A stretch of DNA of 64,000 nucleotides from Metabacillus bambusae (GTDB lineage: Bacteria; Bacillota; Bacilli; Bacillales; Bacillaceae). Every line of letters begins with the position of its first letter. The first letter of the stretch is position 1. The stretch covers positions 1 through 64,000 of the forward strand of contig NZ_JAGDEL010000016.1 in NCBI RefSeq assembly GCF_017497975.1, read 5' to 3'. This document shows positions 8,582 to 17,432 of this stretch, piece after piece. Made by a program: the position numbers and the translations under genes. The notes beneath the pieces are model-generated. The model searched no databases and was not told the origin of the DNA. It was given only the letters and a program-made list of their open reading frames with translations.

Positions 8582-9352
8582 CTATCCTTTTTTACTTGCA
8601 ACAATTCTAATACGTTTATAATCAGCTTCCCATATACCATCTTTATATAAATCTAATTGTATTTTATTTTTTATTTTTCTATAAATAACCATTTTTTCTT
8701 CATCAGAGAACTCAGGGAAAAAGTCATCCGCAAAACTATCTAACCAATGTTTCAACCCCTTTTCTCCATCTGTTAATGGGGTAGGTCTATCAAAGTGATG
8801 AGCATATGATACTTTAAATCCGTACTGTTCAAGTAAAGTGCTATATTCTCCTATACTTGGAAAATACCAAGGGTTTCTTTTTGAAACATTTATTCCATAT
8901 TCCCCCGAGAGTACCTCTGTGATCCCCCGAATAACAGTCTGAACATTTCCTTGTCCACCAAATTCAGCTACAAAGCGACCTCCTGGATGTAATGCTAGCT
9001 CAACATTTTCGACCACTTTGTCAGCTCGTTTCATCCAGTGAAGGGCTGCATTTGAAAAAACAGCATCATACTTTTCATTTGTTTTAAAAGTTTCTCCATT
9101 TTCAACAATGAATGGGATTTTGGGATATTTTTTACGTGCCTGCTCAATCATTTCTCCGGAGAAATCACTTCCTGTTACAATTGCACCCGACTTGGAAATT
9201 TCGTATGAAAGATCTCCAGTTCCACAGCCCAAATCAAGTATTTTCTCTCCCCTTTGTGGTTGGAGTAGCTCAACTACCCCCTTGCCAAAACTGGATACAA
9301 AGCTTAATTTATCATCATACAATTTTGCATTCCAAACATTCACTGAACTCAT
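8582..9352 (-). CDS. class I SAM-dependent methyltransferase
   Basis: The ATG at 9352 is preferred: AAAGGAGTG lies nine bases upstream and relatives begin near MSSVNVWNAKLYDD. SAM-binding motif I LDLGCGTGD is clear, followed by the acidic motif II (GSDFSGEMI) and the post-motif region SNAALHWM, a pattern seen in trans-aconitate-type and related small-molecule methyltransferases. The substrate is unknown. It is transcribed divergently from the LysR gene at 9467, which may regulate it. Confidence 0.85.
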   Translation of the reverse strand: MSSVNVWNAKLYDDKLSFVSSFGKGVVELLQPQRGEKILDLGCGTGDLSYEISKSGAIVTGSDFSGEMIEQARKKYPKIPFIVENGETFKTNEKYDAVFSNAALHWMKRADKVVENVELALHPGGRFVAEFGGQGNVQTVIRGITEVLSGEYGINVSKRNPWYFPSIGEYSTLLEQYGFKVSYAHHFDRPTPLTDGEKGLKHWLDSFADDFFPEFSDEEKMVIYRKIKNKIQLDLYKDGIWEADYKRIRIVASKKG

Positions 9353-9466
9353 CTCATAACACTCCTTTTTTGAAAAATTTGTTATTTTCATCATAATCTA
9401 TAAACATCTATTCGACTAAGATATATAATCTATTATAATGATAGCTACAGGCTATGGAGGGATCGT

Positions 9467-10417
9467 ATGGACATGAGACTATTTGAGTATGCATTGGAAA
9501 TATATAAAACAAAGAGCTTTACAAAAGCTGCTTCCCATCTTCATATTGCACAGCCATCTTTAAGTAAACAAATTGCAAAACTAGAACAGGAACTTGGTGT
9601 ATATTTGTTTGATCGAAAGCCTGGTTCAGTAGAAGTAACTCCTGATGGTTTATGTTTTGTTAAACAAGCTGAGAAAATCTTACATATGCGTGATGATCTA
9701 AGACGTGAGATCCTTGAACGAAAAGAAGGAATCAGAGGTGAATTAAAGATTGGCTCAACAGCTATTACAGGTGGACATATTTTACCACCACTTCTAAAAA
9801 TCTATCAAGAACAGTTTCAGAATGTCTCTATTCAACTTGTTGAAGAATCAACAGAAAGGCTAATAGACTTAACTGCGAGAGGATTAGTTGATGTTTCTAT
9901 ATTGTCAATTCCAATAGAAGATTCTCGTTTAACGACGAAAATAATGCTTACAGAGCCACTTTATCTTGTTTTACCAAAAGAACTGAAACAATGGATGCCA
10001 GAAAAATTAAAGCAAATACTAACTTCTACTAATTTGATTGAACAAAATGCCCTACCTATTGAGGATTTTTCCAATTGTCCATTTATTTTACTGAAACAAG
10101 GATACGGGTTTCGTCGGACGGTATTAGAATTATGTGCTAGAGGTAAATTTGAACCACAGATTGCATATGAAACAAGTAGCATTGAAACAGCTCAATCTCT
10201 TGTAGGACACGGGATCAGCCTAACAATAGTCCCTGAAATGATTGTTCAACGAAGTGCTTATCAACCCAACCTTGCTTATATGAAATTAGATTCATATCCT
10301 ACCCGTACATTAGTTTTTACATATAACAAAGAACGGTATCTTAGTATGCATGCAAAAGCTTTAATAGATATCTATGAAAAACAAAAACTAAAACTAAATC
10401 AAAATATAAAGCTTTAA
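9467..10417 (+). CDS. LysR-family transcriptional regulator
   Basis: 316 residues. The N-terminal winged helix-turn-helix (FTKAASHLHIAQPSLSKQIAKL, 22 residues in full; core AQPSLSKQI) is followed by the linker helix and a periplasmic-binding-protein-like effector domain (LKIGSTAITGGHILPPLL). GGAGGG precedes the ATG. Divergent placement from the methyltransferase, with about 115 bases between starts, is the usual LysR arrangement and suggests that gene as its target. The inducer is unknown. Confidence 0.88.
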   Translation: MDMRLFEYALEIYKTKSFTKAASHLHIAQPSLSKQIAKLEQELGVYLFDRKPGSVEVTPDGLCFVKQAEKILHMRDDLRREILERKEGIRGELKIGSTAITGGHILPPLLKIYQEQFQNVSIQLVEESTERLIDLTARGLVDVSILSIPIEDSRLTTKIMLTEPLYLVLPKELKQWMPEKLKQILTSTNLIEQNALPIEDFSNCPFILLKQGYGFRRTVLELCARGKFEPQIAYETSSIETAQSLVGHGISLTIVPEMIVQRSAYQPNLAYMKLDSYPTRTLVFTYNKERYLSMHAKALIDIYEKQKLKLNQNIKL

Positions 10418-10493
10418 CTGTTAGCTTCATTATTCTTTGCTGTTTAACCTATATAACTTTGGTTTAAATAACCATTCCTAATGAAAGTTACCA

Positions 10494-10521
10494 ATTCCCC
10501 CTTGGGAGCCCAGGGGGGAAT
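10494..10521. repeat. near-perfect palindrome after the LysR gene
   Basis: ATTCCCCCTTGGG and CCCAGGGGGGAAT form a 13-base-pair inverted repeat separated by only two bases. No U-run follows, so it is not a standard terminator, although it lies 76 bases after the LysR stop. Confidence 0.6.
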
Positions 10522-10744
10522 GTTCAATTTAATGGCCCCAAAAAATTTTCATCACTAACTTTACTTACTTTAAGTGATAATTGTTTTTCTTCCAAAGATG
10601 ATAACAGGTACTACTTACTGTATTTGTATTCCACTTCACCATTAAAAACAAATTATATATTCTATCATATGTTTGTCTATACATCTTTTTATTGTTAGAC
10701 ATAATATATTACAAATCTACCACTACTAAGAAAGGGGAATAATA

Positions 10745-11002
10745 ATGAGTAGCTCAAATAGAATCCAAAATCAGATTGCAACTCCAGAAGAAACGTTAAA
10801 TAGACTATTCGAACAGGTACAAGTACACGAAACGATATTAAATAGAACACAAAATCAAGGAGGAAAGTTCAATATTCAAACGATCCCTTTATTACAAACA
10901 CCTGCACAATTTAAAAATCTTTTTAGTAGAATACTCGATAATATTGATATTGATGCTGAAAAGTTAATAAAGGTATCGTATGGGGGATTTTATCTGGACT
11001 AG
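10745..11002 (+). CDS. 85-residue chimeric ORF at a deletion junction
   Basis: Begins with ATG after AAGAAAGGGGAA. It encodes a polar, Gln/Asn-rich N-terminal region ([20 protein letters not shown]) not recognised here. From about 10970 the DNA becomes EamA-transporter coding sequence in a different frame, so the last eight codons are junk and the original protein has lost its C-terminus. Good initiation signals mean it may still be translated. Confidence 0.4.
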   Translation: MSSSNRIQNQIATPEETLNRLFEQVQVHETILNRTQNQGGKFNIQTIPLLQTPAQFKNLFSRILDNIDIDAEKLIKVSYGGFYLD

Positions 11003-11403
11003 CGTTAGCATTTTATACTTTATATGCCGTTCCTCTACTGAAACAATATGATTCCCTTGTCATTGTTGGCTGGGCAATGATCATCGGTGGTTTTGCATTA
11101 AGTTTTATCCATCCACCTTGGCAAGTGGACATGACAAGCATTACGTTAGAAACCTATTTATATTTATTATTCGTTATCATATTTGGGACCATGATTGCAT
11201 TTTGGTTTTATATAGAAAGTTTACAAAGTCTTTCACCTAAAGATACAACCCTATTAGGTAATTTAGAGCCACTAGCAGCAGTTTTAACAACTGTCTTTTG
11301 GTTAAAGGAACCTTTTGGATATTTTCAATGGATTGGTACAGCTTGTATTATTGGGATGATTCTACTATTGGCATTGAATAAAAAGTCTATTTCAAAGAAT
11401 TAA
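10972..11403 (+). pseudogene. C-terminal half of an EamA/DMT-family transporter
   Basis: In one frame the DNA reads [18 protein letters not shown], then continues through about four transmembrane helices to [21 protein letters not shown] and a C-terminal LLLALNKK. This is the second EamA repeat of a drug/metabolite transporter. The first half, normally another five helices, is missing and is replaced by unrelated coding DNA. An internal ATG at 11077 opens a 108-residue frame, unlikely to make a working transporter. Confidence 0.8.
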
Positions 11404-11411
11404 TCTTTATT

Positions 11412-11460
11412 TAAAAAGCCCCTCACAGAATGCTAAATTCGCTATAAAGGGGCATCTTTA
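11412..11460 (+). terminator. terminator of the former EamA gene
   Basis: GCCCCT pairs with AGGGGC around a 24-base loop, with A-rich sequence before and CATCTTTA after. It sits just after the EamA stop codon. Confidence 0.5.
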
Positions 11461-11658
11461 AGCATTTACTACAAACTCAATATGTAGAATACACACACGA
11501 AATAAGCTGAAAACAACAATAAGCAATCTAATAGAAATGAAAAAACAGTTACTTCAAGTTTATATACCGAGGATGGGAACAACTGATGTTTCAGACTCGT
11601 AAGCTGGGGAAACTTGTGATTGGAGGCTACCCACACTTAACCCTTAAAGCATGGATTA

Positions 11659-12597
11659 TTACCAGTTTGAATCAGGAGTATCAGAATCTAGTCGCCTCAT
11701 GAACTCTTCTGCAGCACTGTATCCTTGCTGCTTTAGAAGCCAGTTATTTGCAGCAGCTTCAATTAACCCTGCCACATCACGACCAGGTTGGAGCTGAATT
11801 TCAATATGCGGAATCCGAACGTCCATATATTCCGTAAATTTAGGTTCATGCTCCAATTCATTATTAAGGGAATTTTTCTGCCATTTTGTCAGTTCAATAT
11901 CGAGCGCGATCCGTGTTTCGTCCTGAAAAGCTTTTCTTCCATATAAACGGACCACATTCAACAGCCCCACACTACGTAGGGCGAGAAATTCCTTCGTTTT
12001 CCCATCATGAGTACCGAGAATGGTTCTTGGACTGAGCTTTTTCAACACAACGATATCATCAGCCACTAATCGGTGACCCTTACCGATCAATGTATGTGCC
12101 GTTTCACTTTTGCCGACACCAGATTTTCCTCTAAGTAAAATACCAATTCCATAAACATTGACACAAACTCCATGGATTGCAATATCTGGAGCTAGCGCTT
12201 TTACCATATATGCATCAAGTTTCGTAATAAATTCAGAAGTTGTTTCCGGTTTGGTTGTACATAACAATGGGATTTCTTCTTCTATACAATATTGAGTTAA
12301 ATACGTTAGCCCTTCCTGACCTGAAGTAACGATAAAGCAAGGCGGGTGGTATTTGACGATATTTCCAATGCGCATCTGGCGCTCGTCTATATTTAACTTA
12401 TGCAAATAAGTAATTTCTTTTCTTCCAAGTATTTGAACACGTTCAGTTGGAAAAAAATCAAAGTGACCAACGAATTCCAAACCCGGCCGATGCGCCCGTG
12501 ATTGCGTAATCGTTTGCTGTAGTTGATTTTCCCCGGCTAATACTTTCAATGAAAACTTACGAACTAAATCTTCCACCTTTAATGATTTCACTTCCAT
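11659..12597 (-). CDS. stand-alone HPr kinase/phosphorylase-like protein
   Basis: 312 residues, the usual HprK length. An N-terminal domain is followed by the kinase domain with P-loop GKSGVGKSE (157-165), the catalytic region RLVADD (176-181), His142 and the C-terminal PGRDVAGLIEAAANN. Family members carry LEIRGLG at the signature; here it is LALRSVG (205-211), so the glutamate and a glycine are changed. It is not next to lgt/ppaX as the housekeeping hprK is. This is probably a paralogue with altered phosphorylase activity or substrate; the normal copy would be elsewhere. Confidence 0.8.
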   Translation of the reverse strand: MEVKSLKVEDLVRKFSLKVLAGENQLQQTITQSRAHRPGLEFVGHFDFFPTERVQILGRKEITYLHKLNIDERQMRIGNIVKYHPPCFIVTSGQEGLTYLTQYCIEEEIPLLCTTKPETTSEFITKLDAYMVKALAPDIAIHGVCVNVYGIGILLRGKSGVGKSETAHTLIGKGHRLVADDIVVLKKLSPRTILGTHDGKTKEFLALRSVGLLNVVRLYGRKAFQDETRIALDIELTKWQKNSLNNELEHEPKFTEYMDVRIPHIEIQLQPGRDVAGLIEAAANNWLLKQQGYSAAEEFMRRLDSDTPDSNW

Positions 12598-12754
12598 GAC
12601 ACTCTCCGTCCTTAATAACTTTCTGATTTTAGATTACACTAAAAAAGGAGGAAACTCCCCTCGCTATCTTTCTATTAAAATGATCCTTTCACAATCGCTA
12701 TCTGAACAAGCCAGTTAACATTCAATATAAAAAGCCTGAAGATTGTCGTTAAAC

Positions 12755-12905
12755 AATATTCAATTCTTTACTGAAATTTTTCCAAGTGACCATTTCCAAT
12801 GCTTGTTTAATAGGGAAATAGCCTGCTTCTAAACTCTCAGAGGAAGTTGGTAATTCTCCTCCGATTGGTATCCCAAAAAACAATGTATTACATATAGAAC
12901 CACTT
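12755..12905 (-). pseudogene. C-terminal remnant of a NUDIX hydrolase
   Basis: Read on the minus strand this segment gives FFGIPIGGELPTSSESLEAG, then YFPIKQALEMVTWKNFSKEL. That is the typical C-terminal part of NUDIX enzymes (GGEL..S.E...GFF....AL.MVTWKNF). The NUDIX box itself and any start codon are absent upstream. It is a decayed fragment. Confidence 0.65.
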
Positions 12906-13487
12906 ACATTTTAATACAAGCCACAATATCAACAGCAGATTCTTCTTTGTTTCCTTGATCGCAGCTTCATTCCAATGATTCTCACTCTTCAACCTTTGAT
13001 CCTCAGCTTTATCTCCAATTCAACAAGAAACTTTTCTCTATGTATTTTTACTTTAAATAACCGTATGACAAAAATAGTAAAGAGAATGAAAGATGCTAAA
13101 ATACCCCTAATAGAATAATAAATCCAATTATACTGAACATTTGAATATATGAGAGTCCGTTTTTGCACTCTCCAAATTTTTATAGATACACATATTCTTC
13201 TTTATAGCTAATATAAAGTCCTTCTTTTTACAATCTGCCACGTTATTTGAATAAGAAAAGCTAGCTTTGTTTAAGTATCTCTACCTGTTAGTTGAAGTAT
13301 AATCTTACAAACCCTTCTAGATTGATGTGACTTTCTATTTCAATAATTCATATACAATTCTATTTTTTACGTTAAAACAAGAGTGTAATTTAACATTGTA
13401 TAAAAAAGTTCACGAAAATGTCACTTATGAAAAAAAATCTATGCATATATAATAAAATTCATGCTCATTAAGAAAGGATGTTTTTAA
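12906..13487. other. gene-poor stretch, probably decayed coding DNA
   Basis: No intact gene. On the minus strand around 13000-13110 a frame reads as a hydrophobic helix followed by a basic helix (LASFILFTIFVIRLF, then KVKIHREKFLVELE), like a small single-pass membrane protein, but without a start. The remainder is AT-rich and silent to inspection. Confidence 0.35.
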
Positions 13488-13969
13488 TTGCCAAGTAATA
13501 AAAAAGAAGGAATTATTTTCGGTATTTTTATGTGTTTGGAATGGTTCTTATTATGTCAGTTTACAACACAGCTTTACATGGATTTTCATCGTTTACGGTA
13601 AAGAGTGCAATCATTCAATTTATCATAACATTTATCGTCGCTTTTATCGTAGAGTCATTAGTTGAACCGAAAGCGCGTAAATTAGCATTATCACTACCTT
13701 ATAATAAATCGAAAGAAATCAACTTTATTATGGTTATATCTTTTTGTATGGTTCCTATGATGGTTCTTATTATGTCAGTATACGGACTTATTTTAACGGA
13801 GATAATGGTAGGTATTGAAGGTTCAGTTTTCACTGCTTACCTTAAAACAGTTGGTCTAAACTTTATCGTGGCACTTCCATCTCAGTTGCTAATTGTTGGA
13901 CCAATCTCACGTAAATTATTAGGTAAATACATTAAACCATTGACACAAAAGCCAGAATTAACCATGTGA
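13488..13969 (+). pseudogene. DUF2798 membrane protein gene with a one-base frameshift
   Basis: A TTG at 13488, nine bases after AAAGGA, starts a frame reading MPSNKKEGIIFGIFMC, then runs out of frame. The frame from 13532 continues as FGMVLIMSVYNTALHG and holds two copies of a roughly 70-residue DUF2798 unit with four helices. One missing T in the run near 13535 would join them (MCFGMVL). The longer downstream frame could start at GTG 13532 or ATG 13541 but has no good ribosome binding site there. Confidence 0.75.
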
Positions 13970-14006
13970 AAACAAGCAAGCTATTTTTGATAGCTTGCTT
14001 GTTTTA
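13970..14006 (+). terminator. strong intrinsic terminator
   Basis: AACAAGCAAGCTAT and ATAGCTTGCTTGTT form a perfect 14-base-pair stem with a five-base loop directly after the DUF2798 stop codon, followed by TT. Confidence 0.85.
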
Positions 14007-14134
14007 TGTAGAACTTCTAAACTGGGTTTTATTGTTTTACCCTGTTATTATAACATCGAGCTTATCCATTCATAAGGTCTACTGGATGAAAGAGATAGAA
14101 CGATAGATTAATATTTTTTTAATGGAGGCTACTT

Positions 14135-14755
14135 ATGAGAAATCAAAAATCAATTGTGATTATTTTATTTATCATTGCTTTAATGTGGATTATGCATACA
14201 TTATCGAAAAATTTTATGGTAGATTCCGACTTTGAAAAGTTCCTTATGAAAAAGGATGAAGTCATTTCCAATCCTAGTATATGGACTTTTATTATACGGA
14301 TACATATTGTACTAGCTGTGATTGCTTTACTGACAGGTCCAATAGGACTGATTAAAGTTTTACGGAACAAACGATTACCTTTCCACCGTTAGAATGGTCG
14401 AATCTATGTACTCTCGATTGTATTAAACTTTATTCCAGGTGTTTACGTTTCGCTATTTGCGACAGGAGGCTGGCCAAGTACAATCGGATTTCTTATCTTA
14501 AATACACTCTGGTTGATAACAACAGTACTCGGTTATAAATTTATCAAAATAAAAAATATTTTACGACATAGTCAATGGATTACTCGTAGCTTCTTTCTCT
14601 CTTTTGCCAATTTAACCATTTATATTATTGTCGCAGTTACACATAATGGATTAGATCTTTCCTATGGTCTTTCCTATACGACTGCTGTTTGGCTATGCTG
14701 GATTATTAATTTTGCCATAGCAGAAATGGTGATTAAGAAAAAAATTCTTGCATGA
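14135..14755 (+). pseudogene. DUF2306 membrane protein gene with an in-frame TAG
   Basis: One reading frame from ATG 14135 (GGAGG upstream) to the stop at 14755 is interrupted only by TAG at 14390-14392. It reads ...RNKRLPFHR-stop-NGRIYVLSIVLNF. Both halves are in the same frame and together give about 206 residues with six helices and the HR..GR.Y signature of DUF2306. TAG could come from a TGG tryptophan codon by one change. Confidence 0.8.
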
Positions 14756-14834
14756 TATATTTATTAATAAGGCTCTTTTCTAATAGATTGTTGCTAATAA
14801 AATAAAAACTATTTCAGGTTGAATGGAGAGGATT

Positions 14835-14879
14835 GCGAGACTCCTGCGGAAGCAGCGGGACAGGTGAGACTCATGCAGG
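14835..14879. repeat. dispersed GC-rich repeat, copy A1
   Basis: GCGAGACTCCTGCGG...AGCGGGACAGGTGAGAC...GCAGG matches 21144-21187 almost base for base and is typical of intergenic repeats common in Bacillaceae genomes. Confidence 0.7.
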
Positions 14880-14984
14880 AAGAGCTTTATTCCTTACTAA
14901 AGCAAAAAAACCAAAGCCACAATAGAGTTTACCTTTTATGGGACTATCACTAATTATGTTATCTGGCTCTTTAGTATAGGATCT

Positions 14985-15056
14985 GTTAAAATTAGTTGTT
15001 GATTTCCTCTGCAGGCGTTCGCTTTCCGCTCCAATCAACAGTTAGCTTTAACAGAG
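14985..15056. repeat. dispersed repeat with terminal inverted repeats, copy B1
   Basis: Bounded by GTTAAAATTAGTTGTTGATT and its partner AATCAACAGTTAGCTTTAAC, enclosing TTCCTCTGCAGGCG and a second GCTTTCCGC. The left 45 bases recur in inverted orientation at 43664-43708. It could form a long stem in RNA or act as a small non-autonomous element. Confidence 0.65.
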
Positions 15057-15211
15057 CCTTAGTTTAAAATATAACCACCTTTAAAAGGGCTTGATGACAA
15101 GATTATAGAAGTAGATCAAAATCGCAAAGTATAGTTTTCATCATCTAATAATAGTTACACTAATATAGTAAAACAATTAATAGTTAAGCCAGATCTCATG
15201 CCTAAATTATC

Positions 15212-15250
15212 AAAATTAATTCCCTGCAACATTATAAGTCACAGGGAAAA
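15212..15250 (-). terminator. terminator after the 69-residue protein gene
   Basis: TTCCCTG and CAGGGAA pair around a 15-base loop and are followed on the minus strand by TTAATTTT, just after the stop at 15261. Confidence 0.65.
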
Positions 15251-15260
15251 TGAAATATCT

Positions 15261-15470
15261 TTATTCGGATTTTTGTGCCATAAAAGCACTTTGAGCTTGA
15301 CTAACTGCTGTTTGAGCTTGTGCAATCTCATTTGCAGCTTGTTTAATCGCTTCTTGAGCTAAAGTTGGGTCTGATGCGGACTTTTCGATCGCTTGATTTA
15401 ATAAATTTTGTGTTAGAGTTACATTTGCTTTTGCTTGATTTAATTGATCTACATTAATTTGTTGAGTCAT
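15261..15470 (-). CDS. 69-residue Gln/Ala-rich coiled-coil protein beside the spore operon
   Basis: Clear ribosome binding site (AAGGAGCG) before ATG and a terminator after the stop, so a real small gene. The sequence is almost all helix formers with repeating A-Q-A-x-x patterns (QEAIKQAANEIAQAQTAV), predicting a helical hairpin or coiled coil, with no cysteine or aromatic core. I do not recognise a named family; it resembles DUF1657 proteins in composition but not in motif. Its position after the SpoVA-type operon suggests, but does not show, a spore role. Confidence 0.75.
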   Translation of the reverse strand: MTQQINVDQLNQAKANVTLTQNLLNQAIEKSASDPTLAQEAIKQAANEIAQAQTAVSQAQSAFMAQKSE

Positions 15471-15978
15471 TAGTATCGCTCCTTTTTAATCTTTGATATT
15501 TGGTACCTCTATATATTAACCAAACTCGTTATGTTTATTATTAATATAATCTTCCAGTAATAACAATTTGCAACTTGGATTTATAATAGGAATACTTCCT
15601 AATTACACTTACGAAAAAACAAAAATATATGCAAATACCTTATAAATAGAGAATGTTTTTTTCACATTTATAATTCAAAAATGGATTTAAAGTATGGTAT
15701 TCATTGAAAATAAGATTCAAGAGAAAATTCTTTAGATTACTTTACTAGAATCAAAAATAAGGTACTTCCTAATTTATATCAGAAGGTACCTCTAAAAGAG
15801 AAACAGATCTAATTTTATTGATTAAGCATAATGTTATTTAGAATGGATTGTACTGTTGTTTGTCATTCTATTAGCATGTCCTCTAGTTATACCACATAAA
15901 TAGTGACTGCCCCTTAACATAAACCTAATAACGAAATATATAATGCCTCTGTTATCAGGTCTATTTCCGAACATCCAT
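15471..15978. other. intergenic stretch between spore operon end and the 69-residue gene
   Basis: AT-rich; contains one terminator-like hairpin (15758-15791) and the upstream region of the 69-residue gene. Nothing else recognised. Confidence 0.5.
15758..15791 (-). terminator. probable terminator of the SpoVA-type operon
   Basis: On the minus strand AGGTACCTTCT pairs with AGGAAGTACCT and TATTTTTG follows. It lies about 190 bases past the last gene of the operon. Confidence 0.55.
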
Positions 15979-16839
15979 CTATCCTCTTAAAATAGGGGTT
16001 ACTTTATCAATGGCTTCTTGTAATTTTTTACTATTTTTGCTATACATTTGCTTAGCTTCCTGTGCTTCTGTTCCAAGAGCAAACAACTCTAGGTCCGCCT
16101 GGCATTTTTTCATCGTCGAAAGGATTAAAGGCTTCTCTTGTGGGGACGGGACTTGAAGTTTATCATCAAAAAGGTCAATTGTTAATTGTCCGTAAGAATC
16201 TACCTGTCCAAGAAAAACATTTTCAATGGTAACCCCTTGTTTTTCAAGTTCTGTTTTTAACCAACTCCGGCTTCGACCAATCGTGGACAGAGGCTCATCC
16301 ATGATTTCTCCATCCATAATGACGGTCTGTGGTTCCTTAACAGATGTAACAGTTAAGTTTACATCTTTCGGGGTCAAAGGTTGGTTTTCTTTCTTCAGCA
16401 GAACGCTTAGATCTCCGGTTGGTTCTAGTAAGGCAAATTCTACATCAGCTACCTTAAAGACATCCCTTTTTCGAAGTAATTCCAGCAACTCATCAGTCGT
16501 GTATTTTTCCTTTTTTAAATTATCCTCCATGATTTTCCCATCTTTAATAAAAACAGTTGCTCTCCCTTCGATAAAATCACGAAAGGTTTTGCTTTTCAAG
16601 GAAAGAAAACCGGCTAAAAAGGGGATTGCCGCAAAGATTATAATTCCAATTATTCCGTTCATAATGTTCCGTTCAAGTCCCATGGCAACTTCTGCACCAA
16701 TACTTCCAATGGAAATTCCGGTGACATATTCAAAGAATGAAAGTTCGGAAAGTTGTTTTTTACCTAACCATTTTGTGATCAAAAATAAGACAATAACAAA
16801 TATTAATGACCGTACGACGATATCTAACCAATCAGGCAC
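15979..16839 (-). CDS. DUF421 (YetF-like) membrane protein with a C-terminal DUF1657-like domain
   Basis: 286 residues. Three N-terminal transmembrane helices and the DUF421 fold (WLGKKQLSELSFFEYVTGIS), then a soluble YetF domain (EGRATVFIKDGKIMEDNL), then about 45 residues (KCQADLELFALGTEAQEAKQ) that closely resemble the free-standing DUF1657 proteins of the same operon. GTG start with GGAGGTG eight bases upstream. It is the last gene of a SpoVA2mob-type set. In that system the DUF421 proteins are linked to spore heat resistance, probably at the inner spore membrane. Confidence 0.88.
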   Translation of the reverse strand: MPDWLDIVVRSLIFVIVLFLITKWLGKKQLSELSFFEYVTGISIGSIGAEVAMGLERNIMNGIIGIIIFAAIPFLAGFLSLKSKTFRDFIEGRATVFIKDGKIMEDNLKKEKYTTDELLELLRKRDVFKVADVEFALLEPTGDLSVLLKKENQPLTPKDVNLTVTSVKEPQTVIMDGEIMDEPLSTIGRSRSWLKTELEKQGVTIENVFLGQVDSYGQLTIDLFDDKLQVPSPQEKPLILSTMKKCQADLELFALGTEAQEAKQMYSKNSKKLQEAIDKVTPILRG

Positions 16840-16863
16840 TGCTTTACACCTCCTGTAATGATC

Positions 16864-17070
16864 TTAAAAACCTTTGTATTGAAACTCCTCTCGTTCCAAT
16901 TCCCCAATTCGTTGTTTTAAATCTGTCACAACTTCATGTACGACCATCATGGTTTCATGTAAGGTTCGTTTTGATTGATGGTCCTGTGTTCGTAAGGCTA
17001 AACTGGATAAATCAGCTTCTATACCTTTCAGACTTGCAAGAGATTGTTTCACTTCTGATGCGATTGTCAT
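16864..17070 (-). CDS. DUF1657 protein
   Basis: 68 residues, fully helical, with the DUF1657 pattern of a TIASEVKQSLASLKGIEADL helix followed by LALRTQDHQSKRTL and a charged C-terminal helix. GGAGGATG precedes the ATG. It is the second DUF1657 copy of the operon, between spoVAE and the DUF421 gene, which is its standard position in spoVA2mob-type operons. Its biochemical role is not known. Confidence 0.88.
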   Translation of the reverse strand: MTIASEVKQSLASLKGIEADLSSLALRTQDHQSKRTLHETMMVVHEVVTDLKQRIGELEREEFQYKGF

Positions 17071-17081
17071 CCAACATCCTC

Positions 17082-17432
17082 CTATCCTTTTGGTTTAAAA
17101 ATTAAAGCTCCAATCATTCCGAAAATAATGGCAGCTGAAATTCCAGCACTTGTCACTTCAAACATCCCCGAAATTACACCAACCAATCCATGTTTTTCTG
17201 CTTCGGCCATTGCCCCATGTACAAGGGAGTTGCCGAAACTTGTAATTGGAACTGTAGCTCCTGCCCCTGCAAAATCGATAAACGGTTCGTATAAACCAAA
17301 ACCATCAAGAAGAGCACCAATGACAACGAATGTACTTAATGTGTGGGCTGGTGTGAGTTTAAATACATCAAACATAATTTGTCCAGCAACGCAAATCAAT
17401 CCACCAACGACAAAAGCCCAAAAGAAAATCAT
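17082..17432 (-). CDS. spoVAE: stage V sporulation protein AE (SpoVAEb type)
   Basis: 116 residues with about four transmembrane helices and the SpoVAE signature ([20 protein letters not shown], then [16 protein letters not shown]). SpoVA proteins form the channel that takes up calcium-dipicolinate during sporulation and releases it in germination. Its ATG overlaps the stop of spoVAD by four bases, indicating translational coupling. This copy belongs to the second, heat-resistance-associated SpoVA type by gene order. Confidence 0.9.
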   Translation of the reverse strand: MIFFWAFVVGGLICVAGQIMFDVFKLTPAHTLSTFVVIGALLDGFGLYEPFIDFAGAGATVPITSFGNSLVHGAMAEAEKHGLVGVISGMFEVTSAGISAAIIFGMIGALIFKPKG

